Part shown: piece by piece, positions 45,828 through 57,178 of the stretch | How the letters are laid out: each line of letters starts with the position of its first letter | Position numbering within the stretch: the stretch's first letter is position 1 | Assembly (NCBI GenBank): GCA_001414485.1 | Contig: LLEY01000019.1 | Coordinates: 434,001-498,000, forward strand | Length of the DNA: 64,000 nt | DNA from: Calycina herbarum | Taxonomy: Eukaryota; Ascomycota; Leotiomycetes; Helotiales; Pezizellaceae | Reading direction: 5' to 3' | Made by a program: the position numbers and the translations under genes | The notes under the pieces: generated by a model | What the model saw: only the letters and a program-made list of their open reading frames with translations | Database searches by the model: none | What the model was told of the DNA's origin: nothing

Positions 45828-46137
45828 TAATATGGCTCATTACGAGATGATACTTTTCCAATCTAGTGCGCGATGATTTTATTCAGGTGGGGGATGATAT
45901 CAAAACTTCAATTTTCCGGCAACGTTTTCCTTCATCCTAGTTCATTCTGGCGAGGGATTGTACTGAGCGTGAGATTTGATAGTAACGAATTCATGGACCT
46001 TCTACCTTAAAACAAAATTAATTCGTGAACTTGTCTATATGAGCTTACTTTCTTCTACATGCATGCCTCCTCAATTATCGTCCTTCTCACCCCTTTCTCC
46101 CCCAATTCCAAATTCAAATCCATGACCTTCACGAACT

Positions 46138-46540
46138 CTATCCACCACCACAGCACAAAGGCAAACACCACAGAAAATTACTACACATACAGCAACCTGC
46201 CGGTCTACAACCTTCTTTCCCCTTCTTCTTCTCTTTTAGATTCTTGGTTTCTACACCAGGGGTTGGTTGGGATATCTGTGAGGGGTTTCTTAGTGTTTTC
46301 TAGTTCTATATTCTTGCCTTTTCTTTTTCAAAGGAGGATGATGGTGAAGGGAATGGTAGTCAAACTCGCTATTGAGGTTGTTTTTGTCGTTGGTATTCAG
46401 GTTGAGATTGTTGATTGCTGGATGTTGGTAATTTATCCATGTCTTGGACTTGCGGTGCTTGATACCACTACTCGTCAAATCGAGTTTGAATTTTTGGAAA
46501 TGGAATGGTGTTTACAGCGGGTGTTTGAAATTGGATTTGG
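46138..46540 (-). pseudogene. Gln-rich protein with Lys/Cys-rich tail, degenerate relative of the 47.3-kb gene
   Basis: On the minus strand the tail reads TPGVETKNLKEKKKGKEGC, then alternating Cys pairs, and stops at 46138. This parallels the VVETKKKKKGSGWCGWRDC tail of the intact gene 1 kb away. Upstream exons are Gln-rich (WYQAPQVQD, SSNQQSQPEYQ), with plausible introns, but a TAG (former CAG) and probably a TAA (former CAA) interrupt them. No clear start remains. Confidence 0.5.
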
Positions 46541-47268
46541 GGTTAGTTAGACTAGAACTTCTATAGCATCGAGTCAAGATGTGACACAGGTTACCATTTT
46601 CATGAGGGTTAAAAGAGTTCTTAGTATGCTGGGCGCACGAGTTCTTAATATCTGGTTTTTCGTCATTCTTGTACTCGAGTTTAGGAGAGTTATATGCCAA
46701 GATAGATGGCGTCATGATATTGATGGTTATGCTGTGCCATAGGTGGAAATATATTTATTGAGATTGCAGCCATGCAGGGTTCGCGTGCGAATCGCACTGA
46801 GTATAAGGAAAAGTTATCTACTACCAATTCACAACATCTCTTGTAAGCAAACTTGTTCTTATTTCTCAAAATAACAATTATTTCCTCCCCATTCAATCTG
46901 ATTTCCTGAACTCTATTTACATATATTGTAACTTTGGGATGTTACGATTACGGGGGGGAGGAAGGACGACGTGGGCAGAAACTTCTCAATTCACTTCTCC
47001 GCATTCAATATAATAGACGTATTGAGAGACTTTGTATTACTGAAATATCGTTGGCTAGAGACTGTTAATCAAAACTTCTGCTTTATAAAACCTACTACAA
47101 CAACAGGAAAGGTTGGAAGGATGCCTCGTGTAATTTCTGTGAGCACCCCTTTTGCTATGCAAGTTTTATATATGTAAGGAAGACAAGGTTATCTGAAGCC
47201 ATCGATTGATTGAATTCTGAATCCATGAATTCTGCCTAGTTGTGATAGTTTAACTTTTATGAATCAAA
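46541..47268. other. intergenic region
   Basis: No gene is seen in 730 bases. It lies between two related minus-strand genes, and no promoter element can be placed with confidence. Confidence 0.45.
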
Positions 47269-47830
47269 TCACCAATCACAACAATCACAGCAGAGAAAAC
47301 AATCTCTCCATCCGCACCAACCTGAACCCTTTTTCTTCTTCTTAGTTTCCACCACTGGGGTCATTTGCGGGGGCTGGGTTTGCTATTTTGGGATTTAGCT
47401 CTTTTTTGTTCTGGTCTAAATTCTGATTTAGAGGGGAAGGGCAATGAAGAGGGCATTGAGGGGAAGATGGGGCTTCTATATGCTGAGAAAGACTTGGAAG
47501 GGGCGTCGAACCTGATATTGTGGTTGTGCTTGAGGCTGAGGCGGGTATTGTGGCTGTGGTGGGTATTGCTGATATGGCTGCTGTATATTTGGGACTTGAT
47601 AATTTGGTGCTGGCGGGTAGTTTCCTCCTTGGGCCTGTGGTGCGGGATACTAGATATTGTTCATTCAGAGTTGATGATTTTCAATGGGCAATGGGGATGG
47701 GAATTTTACACCGTATTGTTGAGGTTGAAATTGTGGTTGGGTCTGGGATTGGTAATTGAGGGGGTATTGGTTTGCCTATTATCTCATTAACATCATGTTC
47801 TTTAGATAAGGAAGCAATATAGCTTACCAT
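47269..47830 (-). CDS. Pro/Gln/Tyr-rich small protein with Cys-rich C terminus (CYSTM-like)
   Basis: Four exons (47830-47828, 47775-47710, 47649-47512, 47382-47269) are joined at phase-0 introns of 52, 60 and 129 nt. They give 106 residues. The first exon is the ATG alone, followed at once by GTAAGC. The protein is a YP/PQ/QY-rich repeat region (MANQYPLNYQSQTQ onward), then VVETKKKKK and a tail with six cysteines (WCGWRDCFLCCDCC). Fungal and plant proteins with this layout are membrane-associated, stress-related CYSTM or rhodopsin-tail-like proteins. The role here is inference. Each exon alone looks like noise; the agreement of all junctions in frame is the main evidence. A competing frame reading through the first intron is open for about 50 codons but has no repeats. 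Confidence 0.66.
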
Positions 47831-48177
47831 CTTCCTTATATTTAAGACGCGTGAATTGTGTACTTAGTACACCGGGCGTTCGAATGAAGTTCTTGGTTTT
47901 TGTCCTCACGCCTTATCTTTTCTTGACCTCCTCGTTTTTCGTATTTCTATTTAAAGAAACATTATCGCCAAGGTATTTCGCGTCACAATATTGCTCGATT
48001 CGGAAGAAAAACTGGGTTGTGATTGGTTGGTTAGGGAATAATTGGTGCACCACCATGCAGGGTTTCGGAGCTGGGAGGGTAGCAGTGCTTGCAGCAATAT
48101 CATTTAACCAAGAATAGGAAGTGGCTTAGTATGTTCGTTAAAATATGCCAAAACTCTTCTCTGGTGGTCACCCTCCC
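47831..48177. other. spacer between two minus-strand genes
   Basis: Nothing recognisable is seen. It contains the promoter of the Pro/Gln-rich gene and the 3' flank of the oxidoreductase gene. Confidence 0.45.
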
Positions 48178-48213
48178 TCAACGGAATGCGACACATCTAA
48201 CCTCAACGCTCTC

Positions 48214-49164
48214 TCAGAGTTGACCATTCGCCTCCGGATTGAAAGTTGAACAGTGAAAACCCTCTACAGAGATAAGTCAGTGTGAATCTCATCTATCATC
48301 ATACTCCAGAAACTTACGAGCACGTTTCCCAAAAGAATCAGCATTACGGAAGATAATTAGATCCTCCACCGACTGATCTCTCATGAAATACCACTTGTGC
48401 TTTTCATTATAATGCAGAATTGCGTTCTCGTCAACCCGATCGCGTCTAATGGCATCATTGACACGGACGTCAGTTAGGGGATCGATAGTCGTCCAGTCGC
48501 ACATCGCCAGTGGCCAGTCGTTGTTTGGGCCTCGGAGGGGTCGCCAGACGCTGATAAGAAGACATTAGCATGCTTCAGCGACCTCAATGTAGGGCGAGAG
48601 AAGGGCATACTTCAAAACATCGAAATCCTTGCCTTCCCAAAACTTTTGCTGACCTGGAAATGCACGGTCTAGATTCATGTGCGCGCCTCGTGGTGAGCAG
48701 TCACTGTGAGGTCTTCGTGCTGGCTGCTCGACCTTGGTGTAGATTCTGATATTCGTGGGGAAACCTGGGTCTCTCTTCCGAACCTACATTGCGTTCAGCT
48801 ACGGCGCAATAGTGAGAGGTAACAGTAATAAGCAACGCACCGTACAATCATAACACTCGATCCTTGAGTATTGCGGGAAATGCTCATGCAGCAACGCCTC
48901 AATTTCGTACCAATAGTCCTTCTGCACTTCTCTTTTCCTTGTCAATGCGTCTTCAGCTTTCAATCCCGTCTTCGCTTTGATGAAGCAGAAACCGTGTTTT
49001 TCAAGATTCCATTCCGTTGGATCGGTGATGGGGAAGACTGTTACGTCTCGCTCATCGTTGGTGTGATTAGAAGCGCGGGCACGGGAAATATGGTCGACGG
49101 GTACGTCAGTATCGAAGGGTTTCTCCCTGTCGAAAATGGGGTCTCGGGCTAGGTAGGATGTCAT
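48214..49164 (-). CDS. AsaB/CmcJ-like hydroxylase-desaturase, C-terminally truncated by a late stop
   Basis: Four exons (49164-48841, 48783-48611, 48550-48318, 48263-48214), with introns of 57, 60 and 54 nt, encode 259 residues. The start is the first in-frame ATG. Family landmarks are HGFCFIKAKT, RIECYDCTVRKR, PHSDCSP with the metal-binding His/Asp, NVWRPLRGP, and WYFMRDQS near the end. Members act on secondary metabolites (aspergillic-acid-type, cephamycin and gibberellin pathways), usually as Fe(II)/2-oxoglutarate-related enzymes; the substrate here is unknown. In exon 4 a TGA (48214-48216) precedes 12 further conserved codons (ESVEVRCVAFR) ending at 48178, so a CGA-to-TGA change seems to have removed the last beta-strand. 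Function is doubtful but the rest is intact. Confidence 0.72.
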
Positions 49165-49257
49165 AAGACGAATTAGCCAGCACAAATGCTGGACTTTGGG
49201 CCAGCGCGTGCTCTTTGCCAAGCCGTGGTTTCAGGCTCGGCTGATCAACGAAGGAAG

Positions 49258-51660
49258 ATGTTGTTTGTAGGGGTAAACAATAACACCGCGAGACTGCTCA
49301 CGAAACCGAAACAGCAACTTGCGGAGATGGAACAGCAACTTGCGGAGCTACGAAAAGAATTGGCAAAGCAGCAGAGCAAGACTAGGGAGGCAGAAGCGCG
49401 AGCGGCAGAGCAGCAGAGCAGGACAAAGGAGGCAGAAGCGCGAGCAGCAGGGGAGCAACAACTACAGGAAGAAGAACAGAGACGACGTGAAGCAGCCGAA
49501 GCTAATATAAAGCAATCTCAGCTAATAAATCTTATTAAATATCTTAAAGCCTGCCACGAGTTCTCTATTTCTCTCGAAGTTATTACAGACAAGACCCTCA
49601 CAACGCACGGCGAAACCACGAACCCCTCTAGGCGGCCGTTCCCACAGCGAATTATGCTATAGGATGATTTTCCAACGTAGTAAGAGGAGGTCTAGAAGAA
49701 GCTTTTAATTAATAAACATTTTACTTCATAACGCGATTTTCTATTATCGCATTAGCTCGACTATGTTTATAAATACTATGACCCAATTAGCTCTAAGCTA
49801 GGCCTTTAACACTATACGCGTAAGACGCTTGAGAATCTAGTATGAACCTTAATTAAAAAAAAATATAAAGATAAAAGGCTATAGGAGCAATTTCAGCTCT
49901 AGGGTGCTGTTATATTTAAGAGTTATATAAACCTAGGAGAGAAACTAAATAAGACATCTGTTACAGAAACGATAGAGGAGATGTTGATGACTAGAACGAA
50001 CCTTTCAAAAGAGGCGCTAACAGGAGCAAGGGGGAAAAGTAAACAGAAAGGCAAGTATAGTATAACAAAGGGTACGACTAGAAGGAGAGCTAGAGAGGCG
50101 GATTAGTTCTACATATATCAACTATTGGACGAGCAACAAGCCCTAGTCGTCTTAATTGAATATAAGGCGTTATATAAGTTTCTATTAGACGAGATAATTG
50201 CTAGATTAGTTAGTGAAATTTAACCTACTAAAGAAATAATTAATAAGGTAGGCAACGATTTCGAATTTCTCTCTAAATCTTTAGCAGCTACTATGATTAT
50301 GTAGCTCTTCTTGGCCATGATTAGAAAGGGGGTTTAGCGAGGTTATATCTTTACTAGAGAAGCTATTATTTTCCTATATATCCCGGATAATCCTACTATA
50401 GTGTACTACCACCTCTTGGTCTTATAACTAGACTTTTAAGACGATGACGAAAACAGATTTGATAGGATAAGTGTTTCCTAGATTTCTGCCTTCGTTCTCG
50501 CTACCCTCACAATTGAAGCCCCAGGGCAACGGTGGTATGATGCGGCCGCACAGCTGGATACGTGGGCTGTGGAATACATTGATATTCTTAAAAAGATCTC
50601 TGAAACTAGCTATAAAGCACCGCCCTAATCCTTGTATAAAGCAAGCTGCTAGAAAGGGTTTAATCGGTTACTAATTCGAACAAGATCCTGGCTTATATTA
50701 GCCGTCTATAACATACCTAAGGATGACGTGTATAGTAATAGCAGAGACGAAAGCGACAGCAGCACGCCCTCTTCCCTAACCCCGACCTCGAACCCCCGCC
50801 GGACTACCCGCCAGCGAACAGGCAAAGCTAAATCTGAGACTACATAAGAAGAAGAAGAAGAAGAAGAAGAAACAGGAAATCGTAAAAAAAGCTATATGAG
50901 CGGTCCTGATAAGATAGAAACAAAATCAAAACCAAGGATCGAGGATCGCCTATATTATATATATTAATATCTACTTGGATTAGCACATGGTGGCAGTATA
51001 GATAAGCAATGCCTTAATTTTTAAAGCTTCAAAGGAAAGCATATTAGTTAGGAAACTTTTTACAGCCTTATCTATAACTAGCTCGCTTAAGACCGTGGAC
51101 ATGGTGCTGACTGTAAGCCACTTTATATGAAAGGTTCCCGTGGCGCGATCTTTAAGATTAGGCTATCCTTACATAGTTATACGCTTCTTACGAAAGGGAT
51201 AGAGGAACCTGATCGCCACCACCTCTTAAACGAGAGTAAAATCTACTACTGTCTTCGCTCGATTCAAGGTTGCTACGTCCTAGTCTACATAAGCATGGTA
51301 GATCTTAAACTCCTATATTACTATAACTTAGGCGAATATACCAGCATGCTCTTTCTAAGCTAGGCCGGCTAGCTACTTTATCGATTCCTAAATCGAGAAA
51401 ATGAAATTAATATGCTTAACAAAGCCGATTCTGCCTTCTAGGACTTATACAGGCTAAAAGTGCTCTAAAAGGACCCAGAATTACGTAATATACTATAGGA
51501 TGAGCAAGATAGCAAACTCATAGTTATTAACTTTAAACGAGCTAAGGTACTAGATCGAAAAGCGCTAGCTACGATCGCGGGGAATCAGAAGAGGAAACGG
51601 TAGGAGGATAGAAAAGGGACAGTAAAAGGTAATGTCTTTAATACTAAAAGCCAGAGAGCA
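49258..51660 (+). pseudogene. coiled-coil / fungal kinase-like protein, RIP-eroded
   Basis: The ATG at 49258 begins a heptad-rich coiled coil (QQLAEMEQQLAELRKELAKQ and EAEARAAEQQ repeats). It continues into ACHEFSISLEV..DKTLTTHG and an intact frame to 49662. From there stops appear at former Gln/Trp codons. Still, conserved segments persist: RWYDAAAQLDTW near 50540, GARGA..R.RLS.H.YT near 51140, and KDPELRNIL with VINFKRA (51470-51540), equivalents of the HRD and DFG regions with Asp replaced by Asn. These belong to a large fungal family of kinase-like proteins often found beside transposons. The first 400 nt escaped mutation, the rest did not. It starts 94 bp from the divergent oxidoreductase start. 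Confidence 0.66.
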
Positions 51661-53109
51661 AAGGAATAGATATCCCAGCATATCAGATTGTTTTGTTAGA
51701 TTGGCTAGCAAGGTATTCAGGGGGCAGGCCAAGTAGCCTATGCTGAGATTTTTTCTATGCTATGCGAATATTTTAAAATGAAAGTACTATAGACGTTGGA
51801 CTGCTGGGTGTAAATACTCAAGCATTATCGCAAAGGGCCAGTAGGCTAGATATTTAATTATTAGACTTAGAAATGCACTTTTCAAATAGACCTAGTTAAG
51901 ACTAGATGATTTAGAATAATATCGTGAAAGTTATAAGGTAATAGCTATTAAATTAGTGATATAATTACGAGCGATAGGTTTCCAGTAAGGGGCGGGGCGT
52001 ATTTAGGTCCTCGATACTGCTCATCATCACTGATCGACTCCCCATCGTTACATTGGCTGTCTAATATGAATATACAGCAGCAAGGACCCGTTCAGCGTGT
52101 GGAACCATCTAATTTCAATAGAGTGTCCCAAAAACATTATAAACAGATTTTAGCATAAGTTATGGAAGGAAAGGCAACAAACCTGGCTTTACTGACATGG
52201 TTTCTCAAAATACCCCGGGCCCCTAGTCTTTAACAATCAAGAGCACTAGAAAACATGGAGTTTACATTCCGGCACAAGCTAGTCCTTCGATTTTATCAAA
52301 AGAACTCAGCCAACGGTTGGAAAATAACACCGGCCTGTGAGAGGTGAGAGACCAAGATCTCCAGCATTATACGAATCAAATCAGCCACTAATGCTAATGG
52401 AAAGAAGTTACTTACATCCTGAAAGCGTATTAGAAAAGAACGCTGTCTAAGAAGAATACGAGGCGTTTATTCGGCAACAGTAAGAAGCATCTTTTAAACA
52501 AATGGAGTCTGCGCGCTGGCTTCTAATAGATGAAAGCGAAGTTAAAGGTGATCAGTGAGTCTAGTAGTATTTGGAATATCGTACTACCAAAAGTTACGGT
52601 TGTAAACCTTCTTTAATACGTACTATTTATACTGTATAAATCTCAAAATTATTAAATATACGCACTACGAGTCTCAGTAGTATTTAAGTAATACTATGGT
52701 ATTACCGTAGTATTGAATAAGGCTCAAAATTAAGCTTTTTACCCCGGATTTCCACCCTACTTTATTTCAAGCCTCTATTCTTACAACTATATAGCACAAC
52801 AACCAACCCTAAGTATATGCAGCTGAGTACTTAGGGCTGTAGAACGAGTTAAATAGAGTATTTTTAATAAAAAAATTATATCAATAGCTCTTAAATTAAG
52901 CTTATATTTCAGTATCCGGTTTTAGAGGATGAAATTAGACCGTGTAAGATATTGAAATTCAATAACACTATAACTAAATACGTTAACTACATCCTTAATT
53001 TAATAGCTATAATAGCTTAAACTAGTATATTCTAATACCTTTAATATACTCTTTAAAGCTATAAGTTTAAAATACTCAACACTATACAAAGTTATTATTA
53101 CTATAGAAG
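51661..53109. other. RIP-like AT-rich stretch, content unclear
   Basis: From 51661 to about 52000 a plus-strand run with TAG stops may prolong the kinase-like pseudogene or belong to another repeat. 52000-52560 has more normal composition but no gene. 52560-53109 is AT-rich, likely the 3' end of the Fot1-like element, and its terminal repeat was not found. Confidence 0.4.
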
Positions 53110-53618
53110 CTATCTAGTATTCTTTAGAACTTTCGCTATCTTCTATATCTAATATTTCTGCCTAATAAGTACGAGAATTATACCTAGTTTTACTATAACA
53201 GCTATAGTGCCTGTCTACGCGAACTCTCTTCCTAGACTCTTTACCTTGTTTCTAGCTACTATTTTCCTTAGATATAATTAAATCAGCTACGTCGCCTACT
53301 ATTAATGTCTCTTGACTCTTAATATACTTCCTTTTACAACTTTTACGCTTAGTTATAGCCTTAGTTATTATACGAAGACTAGTGATTTTCTTATATATTA
53401 ATACTATATTATATATCACCCTAGTTGAGCCTTTTTCGAGTTAATTAAGAGACTAAATAATAGAACTAGGTAACGAGTCTTAATATCTTTAAATCCAATC
53501 TCGAATAAGCGTTAATTAAGCTATTATTTTATATACGTTACTTAGTGTTTTAGGTGTCTATAGAGTGTCTTCTAGTATTATTAGTATTAGCGTACAAAGC
53601 CTTAAATCAAGCTTTAAT
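53110..53618 (-). pseudogene. C-terminal part of a Fot1/pogo-type (DDE_1) transposase
   Basis: Read on the minus strand, a RIP-eroded frame contains a helical segment (LEKGSTRVIYN), a basic KRKSCKRKY stretch, then RVRVDRHYSCYSKTRYNSRT. The last matches the terminal zinc-knuckle C-x2-C-x4-H-x4-C of fungal pogo-like transposases with some Cys to Tyr changes. It is cut at 53618 by the LTR of element B, so the rest of this DNA transposon would lie beyond B, outside the window. Confidence 0.62.
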
Positions 53619-53947
53619 TGTGATAAACCCAATCTGCTAGCCCTCTGGTAGTTATCCTTACCTGTAGTATACACAGGTGTAGCGGATAATCAGAGAAGTA
53701 AGAGGTGGTTCAATTGAAGATCTAAAGCTATAGAAGAGAAGAGAAGGAAAGAGGAGACTTCTAGAGGTCCTATAATATAGAGATAGCTAAGGAATCGATA
53801 AGTTATAGGAATGTCGATCCGTTTATAGAAATAGTTCCTAGCCTAGGTAGGAATGGTTCTAGGCTAGGCTAGGAATAGTAGGCTTTGCAGACGCCGGCGA
53901 GCAGCTATACGCGAGTTACGTGCTCGGCGGTGGCCAGGTCTATAACA
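53619..53947 (-). repeat. 3' LTR of element B
   Basis: The 329-bp sequence, in element orientation, starts TGTTATAGACC and ends GGGTTTATCACA, with proper TG..CA borders. It contains a CCTAGCCTAG-type short repeat and a CG-rich patch less affected by RIP. The partner LTR lies beyond the window end, so the target duplication cannot be checked. Confidence 0.75.
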
Positions 53948-53962
53948 TTACCCCCCCCTTTG
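53948..53962 (-). other. polypurine tract of element B
   Basis: On the minus strand the purine run AAAGGGGGGGGTAA abuts the start of the 3' LTR, the expected position of the plus-strand primer. Its survival as a G-run within RIP-rich DNA makes the boundary call easy. Confidence 0.7.
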
Positions 53963-56680
53963 AGTAGAGCTCGCCCGCGAGCTCTGAACCTACTACCTCA
54001 TAGGTAATTTATCCTTATTCTTATAATATTCTAGCTCGTCTATACTATCTTCCCAGCTCTATAACCATTCTACTAAGTACCTAGGAGGCCCTGGGAGAGA
54101 AGGATTTAGAGCGTGAAACTCTTAAAGCTTATATAGGTAGCTTATAAAGTTAGAAGCTAGGTACTAGGCCGGGTCTAGCTTGCTTTATATCTATTGAACC
54201 TAGTATTGTAATTTTCTATAATAGTCTCTAGAGGCTAGTACTTAGTCTATATCTTATTCGTTATGCCTATTAACTATAATAGGCAGTCCTAGTTCCTGTA
54301 GCTAGCTTAGTAGTAGATTGTTAGAAGCTTTATAAAGCTTATTTATAGAGATTATAGGCTATATTTTAATTATTAGAGACAGGTCGATCTAGAAAGCGTT
54401 TCTAACCTTTTCTAAGACTATATATAGACTAGCTATCTACTAGTCGAGCTTATAGCTTAGGTAGTCTATATTCTACGTCTTTGTCGATATATAGACCTTA
54501 TCGCCTATAGTAAAGTCTACTAGTCGCCGGTGCTTGTTTACTTGCTTACACTAGCGTTTCTAAGTAGCCTCGATTCTCTTATAGGCGGTTTCCTAGGCGC
54601 TGTATATATAGGTTACGTATATAACTGCTTTGTTTTATAAAAGATGTTTATAGACGCTTATTAGCTCTTCTAGGCTCTGGCGGACCTAATCAAAGCTAGT
54701 ATGTAGTACGTAACTAAGCTCGATTTATATAAGTAGAAGAGTCGTCGAGTCCTAGAGAAGTATAGCTTAAACGTAGTCTATAATCGGCATTAGTTTAGAC
54801 TAGTTATCCTAATAGTAGTTTATAAATAGGTAAAGGCGTTAGTTAATCCACTGGTTTATATTCTCAGTTTAACCGTCGGTTTATATATATATAGCTATAG
54901 ATAGCTTAATCTTAGTCTCTAGAATCCAGTTAAACTCTTACTAGAACTCTAAGACAAATTACAAACCGCGGTTAGAGATAATAGTATCTAACAGTCTATA
55001 ATAACGCTATACACGGTCGAGGTAGATCTACGTAGTCTTTTTTACGTCCGTAGTCTTTAGGTAAGGGATAGAGACAGATCTCTTACTTAGCTGGTAGATA
55101 AAGATAATAATTATATCTATCCTAGACTTATTAAAAGGGAATTCCTTAAAATCAACTAATATATATTACTATAGGCGATCTAGGATAGGTAAGGGGTTGA
55201 GGAGTCTAGAGAGACGGTCTCGTAGTATATAAGAGCGACGGCAGATCTAGTAGTTATAGATAAATCGTTGTATATCCGAACGAAGGTGTAGCTAGTAGTA
55301 GCGGTCTGTAACTAGCTTTAGGGTCTTAGATTATCTAGGGTAGGCTACCGAGACTTGATTATAAACCTTGCTTAGCAAGCGTACTTTAAGATCGTCGTCC
55401 TCGGGCAGGACAAGCCGTTCTTAGTATAGCAGAAGGCCGTTACAGGTTGTCCAGCTAGGGCGTTCGTCCGTAGCGTACTAGCGGAGAGCGTCAAGGCCCG
55501 TACTCGTATAATTAGCCTATAGGATATCGTCAATTAAGTTGTGTAGTCTATCGGCTACTCTAACAGGTATAATATCTACAAAAGGGTCTAAGTCTAAGTC
55601 TATAATAATCCGCGAGTCGAGATTCTTAGGCTATAAGAGGACTTACGTACGAGTAGATATCTTTATTACTATTTAACTATCTACTTCTTAGTCTTAGCAA
55701 GTAAGAGAATCCGCTCAATTCTAGCTACTAGGCTTATAAGTAAGTAGGAAGTTAAATCGAGAGAGGGTTTCAGCCTAGCGAGCTTGTTAGCTAGATAAGG
55801 CTTTAGTTGTTATAAAGTACTTAAGAGCTTTATAGTCTAAAACGACCTATACCCGGTATAGAGACCCTTTAAGCTCAGGTCTCTAGGCTTCTAGAGAACG
55901 TATAATAGCTAGCATCTCTTTATTATAAATCGGGTAGTTAATCTCAGTAGGTATTATTATCTTAGAGAAGTAAGCTACAGGGTGCTACTCTTAACTCGGC
56001 TATAACTGAAGGAGTATACCGCTAAGGACGCTGTCAAAGGAATCAGTCTTAACTATAGACTTATATTATAGATTAAAGTATATAAGAAGAGGTGTATTAA
56101 TAAGCCGGGCCTTCAGCTTAGAGAAGGCGTCCTAATAAGCAGGTGTCTACTAAAACGGCTGGTCTTTATAAGTTAGGGCTGTTAACAGGCGTATAACTCG
56201 TCCGTAGTTGAGAATAAACTTCTAGTAGAAGTTATAAAAGCTAAGAAAGAACTAAACACTGCGGACTATAATAGAGCGTTCCTAGTTATAGATCGTTTCT
56301 GTCTTTTCTAGGTCTACTTTAATCCCGTTAGTGCTTATATAAAAGCCTAAGTACTTTATATAAGTAACGTTAAACTTAGATTTCTTAATATCAGCTTATA
56401 AGCTAGCTTTATAAAGCTATAAAAGGACCTTATAAATATATTTCTAATAGTCTAGCTCGTTCTTAGAGTAAATAAGAATATTATTAAAGTAGGTAGTATA
56501 AAAGTCGTCTAAATAGTTAAAGAGTATGTTATTTATAAACTATTAATATATTATAGGTCTATTAGTTAGTCTAAAAGGTATAACTTTATACTTATAAGCT
56601 CTGTAACAGGTCTAGAACGTTGTTAGTTCCTTAGACTTAGGGTTAATCCGAATCCGGTAAAAAGCTTATTATATGTCTAG

Positions 56681-57144
56681 TGTTACGAATCACGGTATAC
56701 GTGGTAAGTAGTCTAGACAGCGTTCTAATAGGACAAGGTATAATATCTAGGAAAGGAAAGTAACATAGGAGGAAATTAGTAATATAGAAGAATATTAGGA
56801 ATTTCAGGATCTTACTATTGTAGTAATATTAGAAGTTACGTGGGGTTATGTGACGTGATCGCCTATATTGCTCTAATCGCCTTAATCGTAAGCGACGTAA
56901 GCGATATAAGCGATGTAAGCGACGTACTTAGGAAACGAAGGTTCTATATAAGACTAGCACGTCTACTATTAGATAGGAGCTTCGTACTCAACTTTAGTTA
57001 TTAATCTTATTATCTTATTTAATATCTTTAATATAAGTAACGAGTTTACTTCTAAGTAAATAACCTAGCGCGTTTATACTTCTTACTATATACTAACCTT
57101 TAAGACTTAGTTATCTTTGTTTAGTTCGTTTAAGTTTCGTTATA
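56681..57144 (+). repeat. 5' LTR of element A
   Basis: It starts TGTTACGAAT and ends TTTCGTTATA. The final TA corresponds to CA in the 3' LTR, a RIP-type change. A degenerate tandem of GCGAYRTAAGC units (about 56886-56930) sits in the middle. The segment TTACTTCTAAGTA (57046-57058) is complementary to the sequence just after the LTR and may mark the transcript start. Confidence 0.88.
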
Positions 57145-57155
57145 CTTTAAGTACC

Positions 57156-57168
57156 TACTTAGAAGTAA
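57156..57168 (+). other. putative self-priming primer-binding site of element A
   Basis: TACTTAGAAGTAA is the exact reverse complement of 57046-57058 inside the LTR and begins 11 bases after the LTR end. No tRNA 3'-end complement is evident there. Tf1/sushi-type chromoviruses prime reverse transcription by folding the transcript 5' end onto such a site; that this element does so is inference. Confidence 0.5.
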
Positions 57169-57178
57169 GATCGCTACT

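Noticed and set aside
46059..46550. 163-codon open frame, plus strand
   Set aside because: Although it begins with ATG, its composition is that of the reverse complement of a Gln-rich coding region; the minus strand explains it better.
47365..47790. 141-codon Leu/Trp-rich open frame, plus strand
   Set aside because: It is the antisense shadow of the Pro/Gln-rich exons; a Leu/Trp-rich frame is what CAG/CCA repeats give when read backwards.
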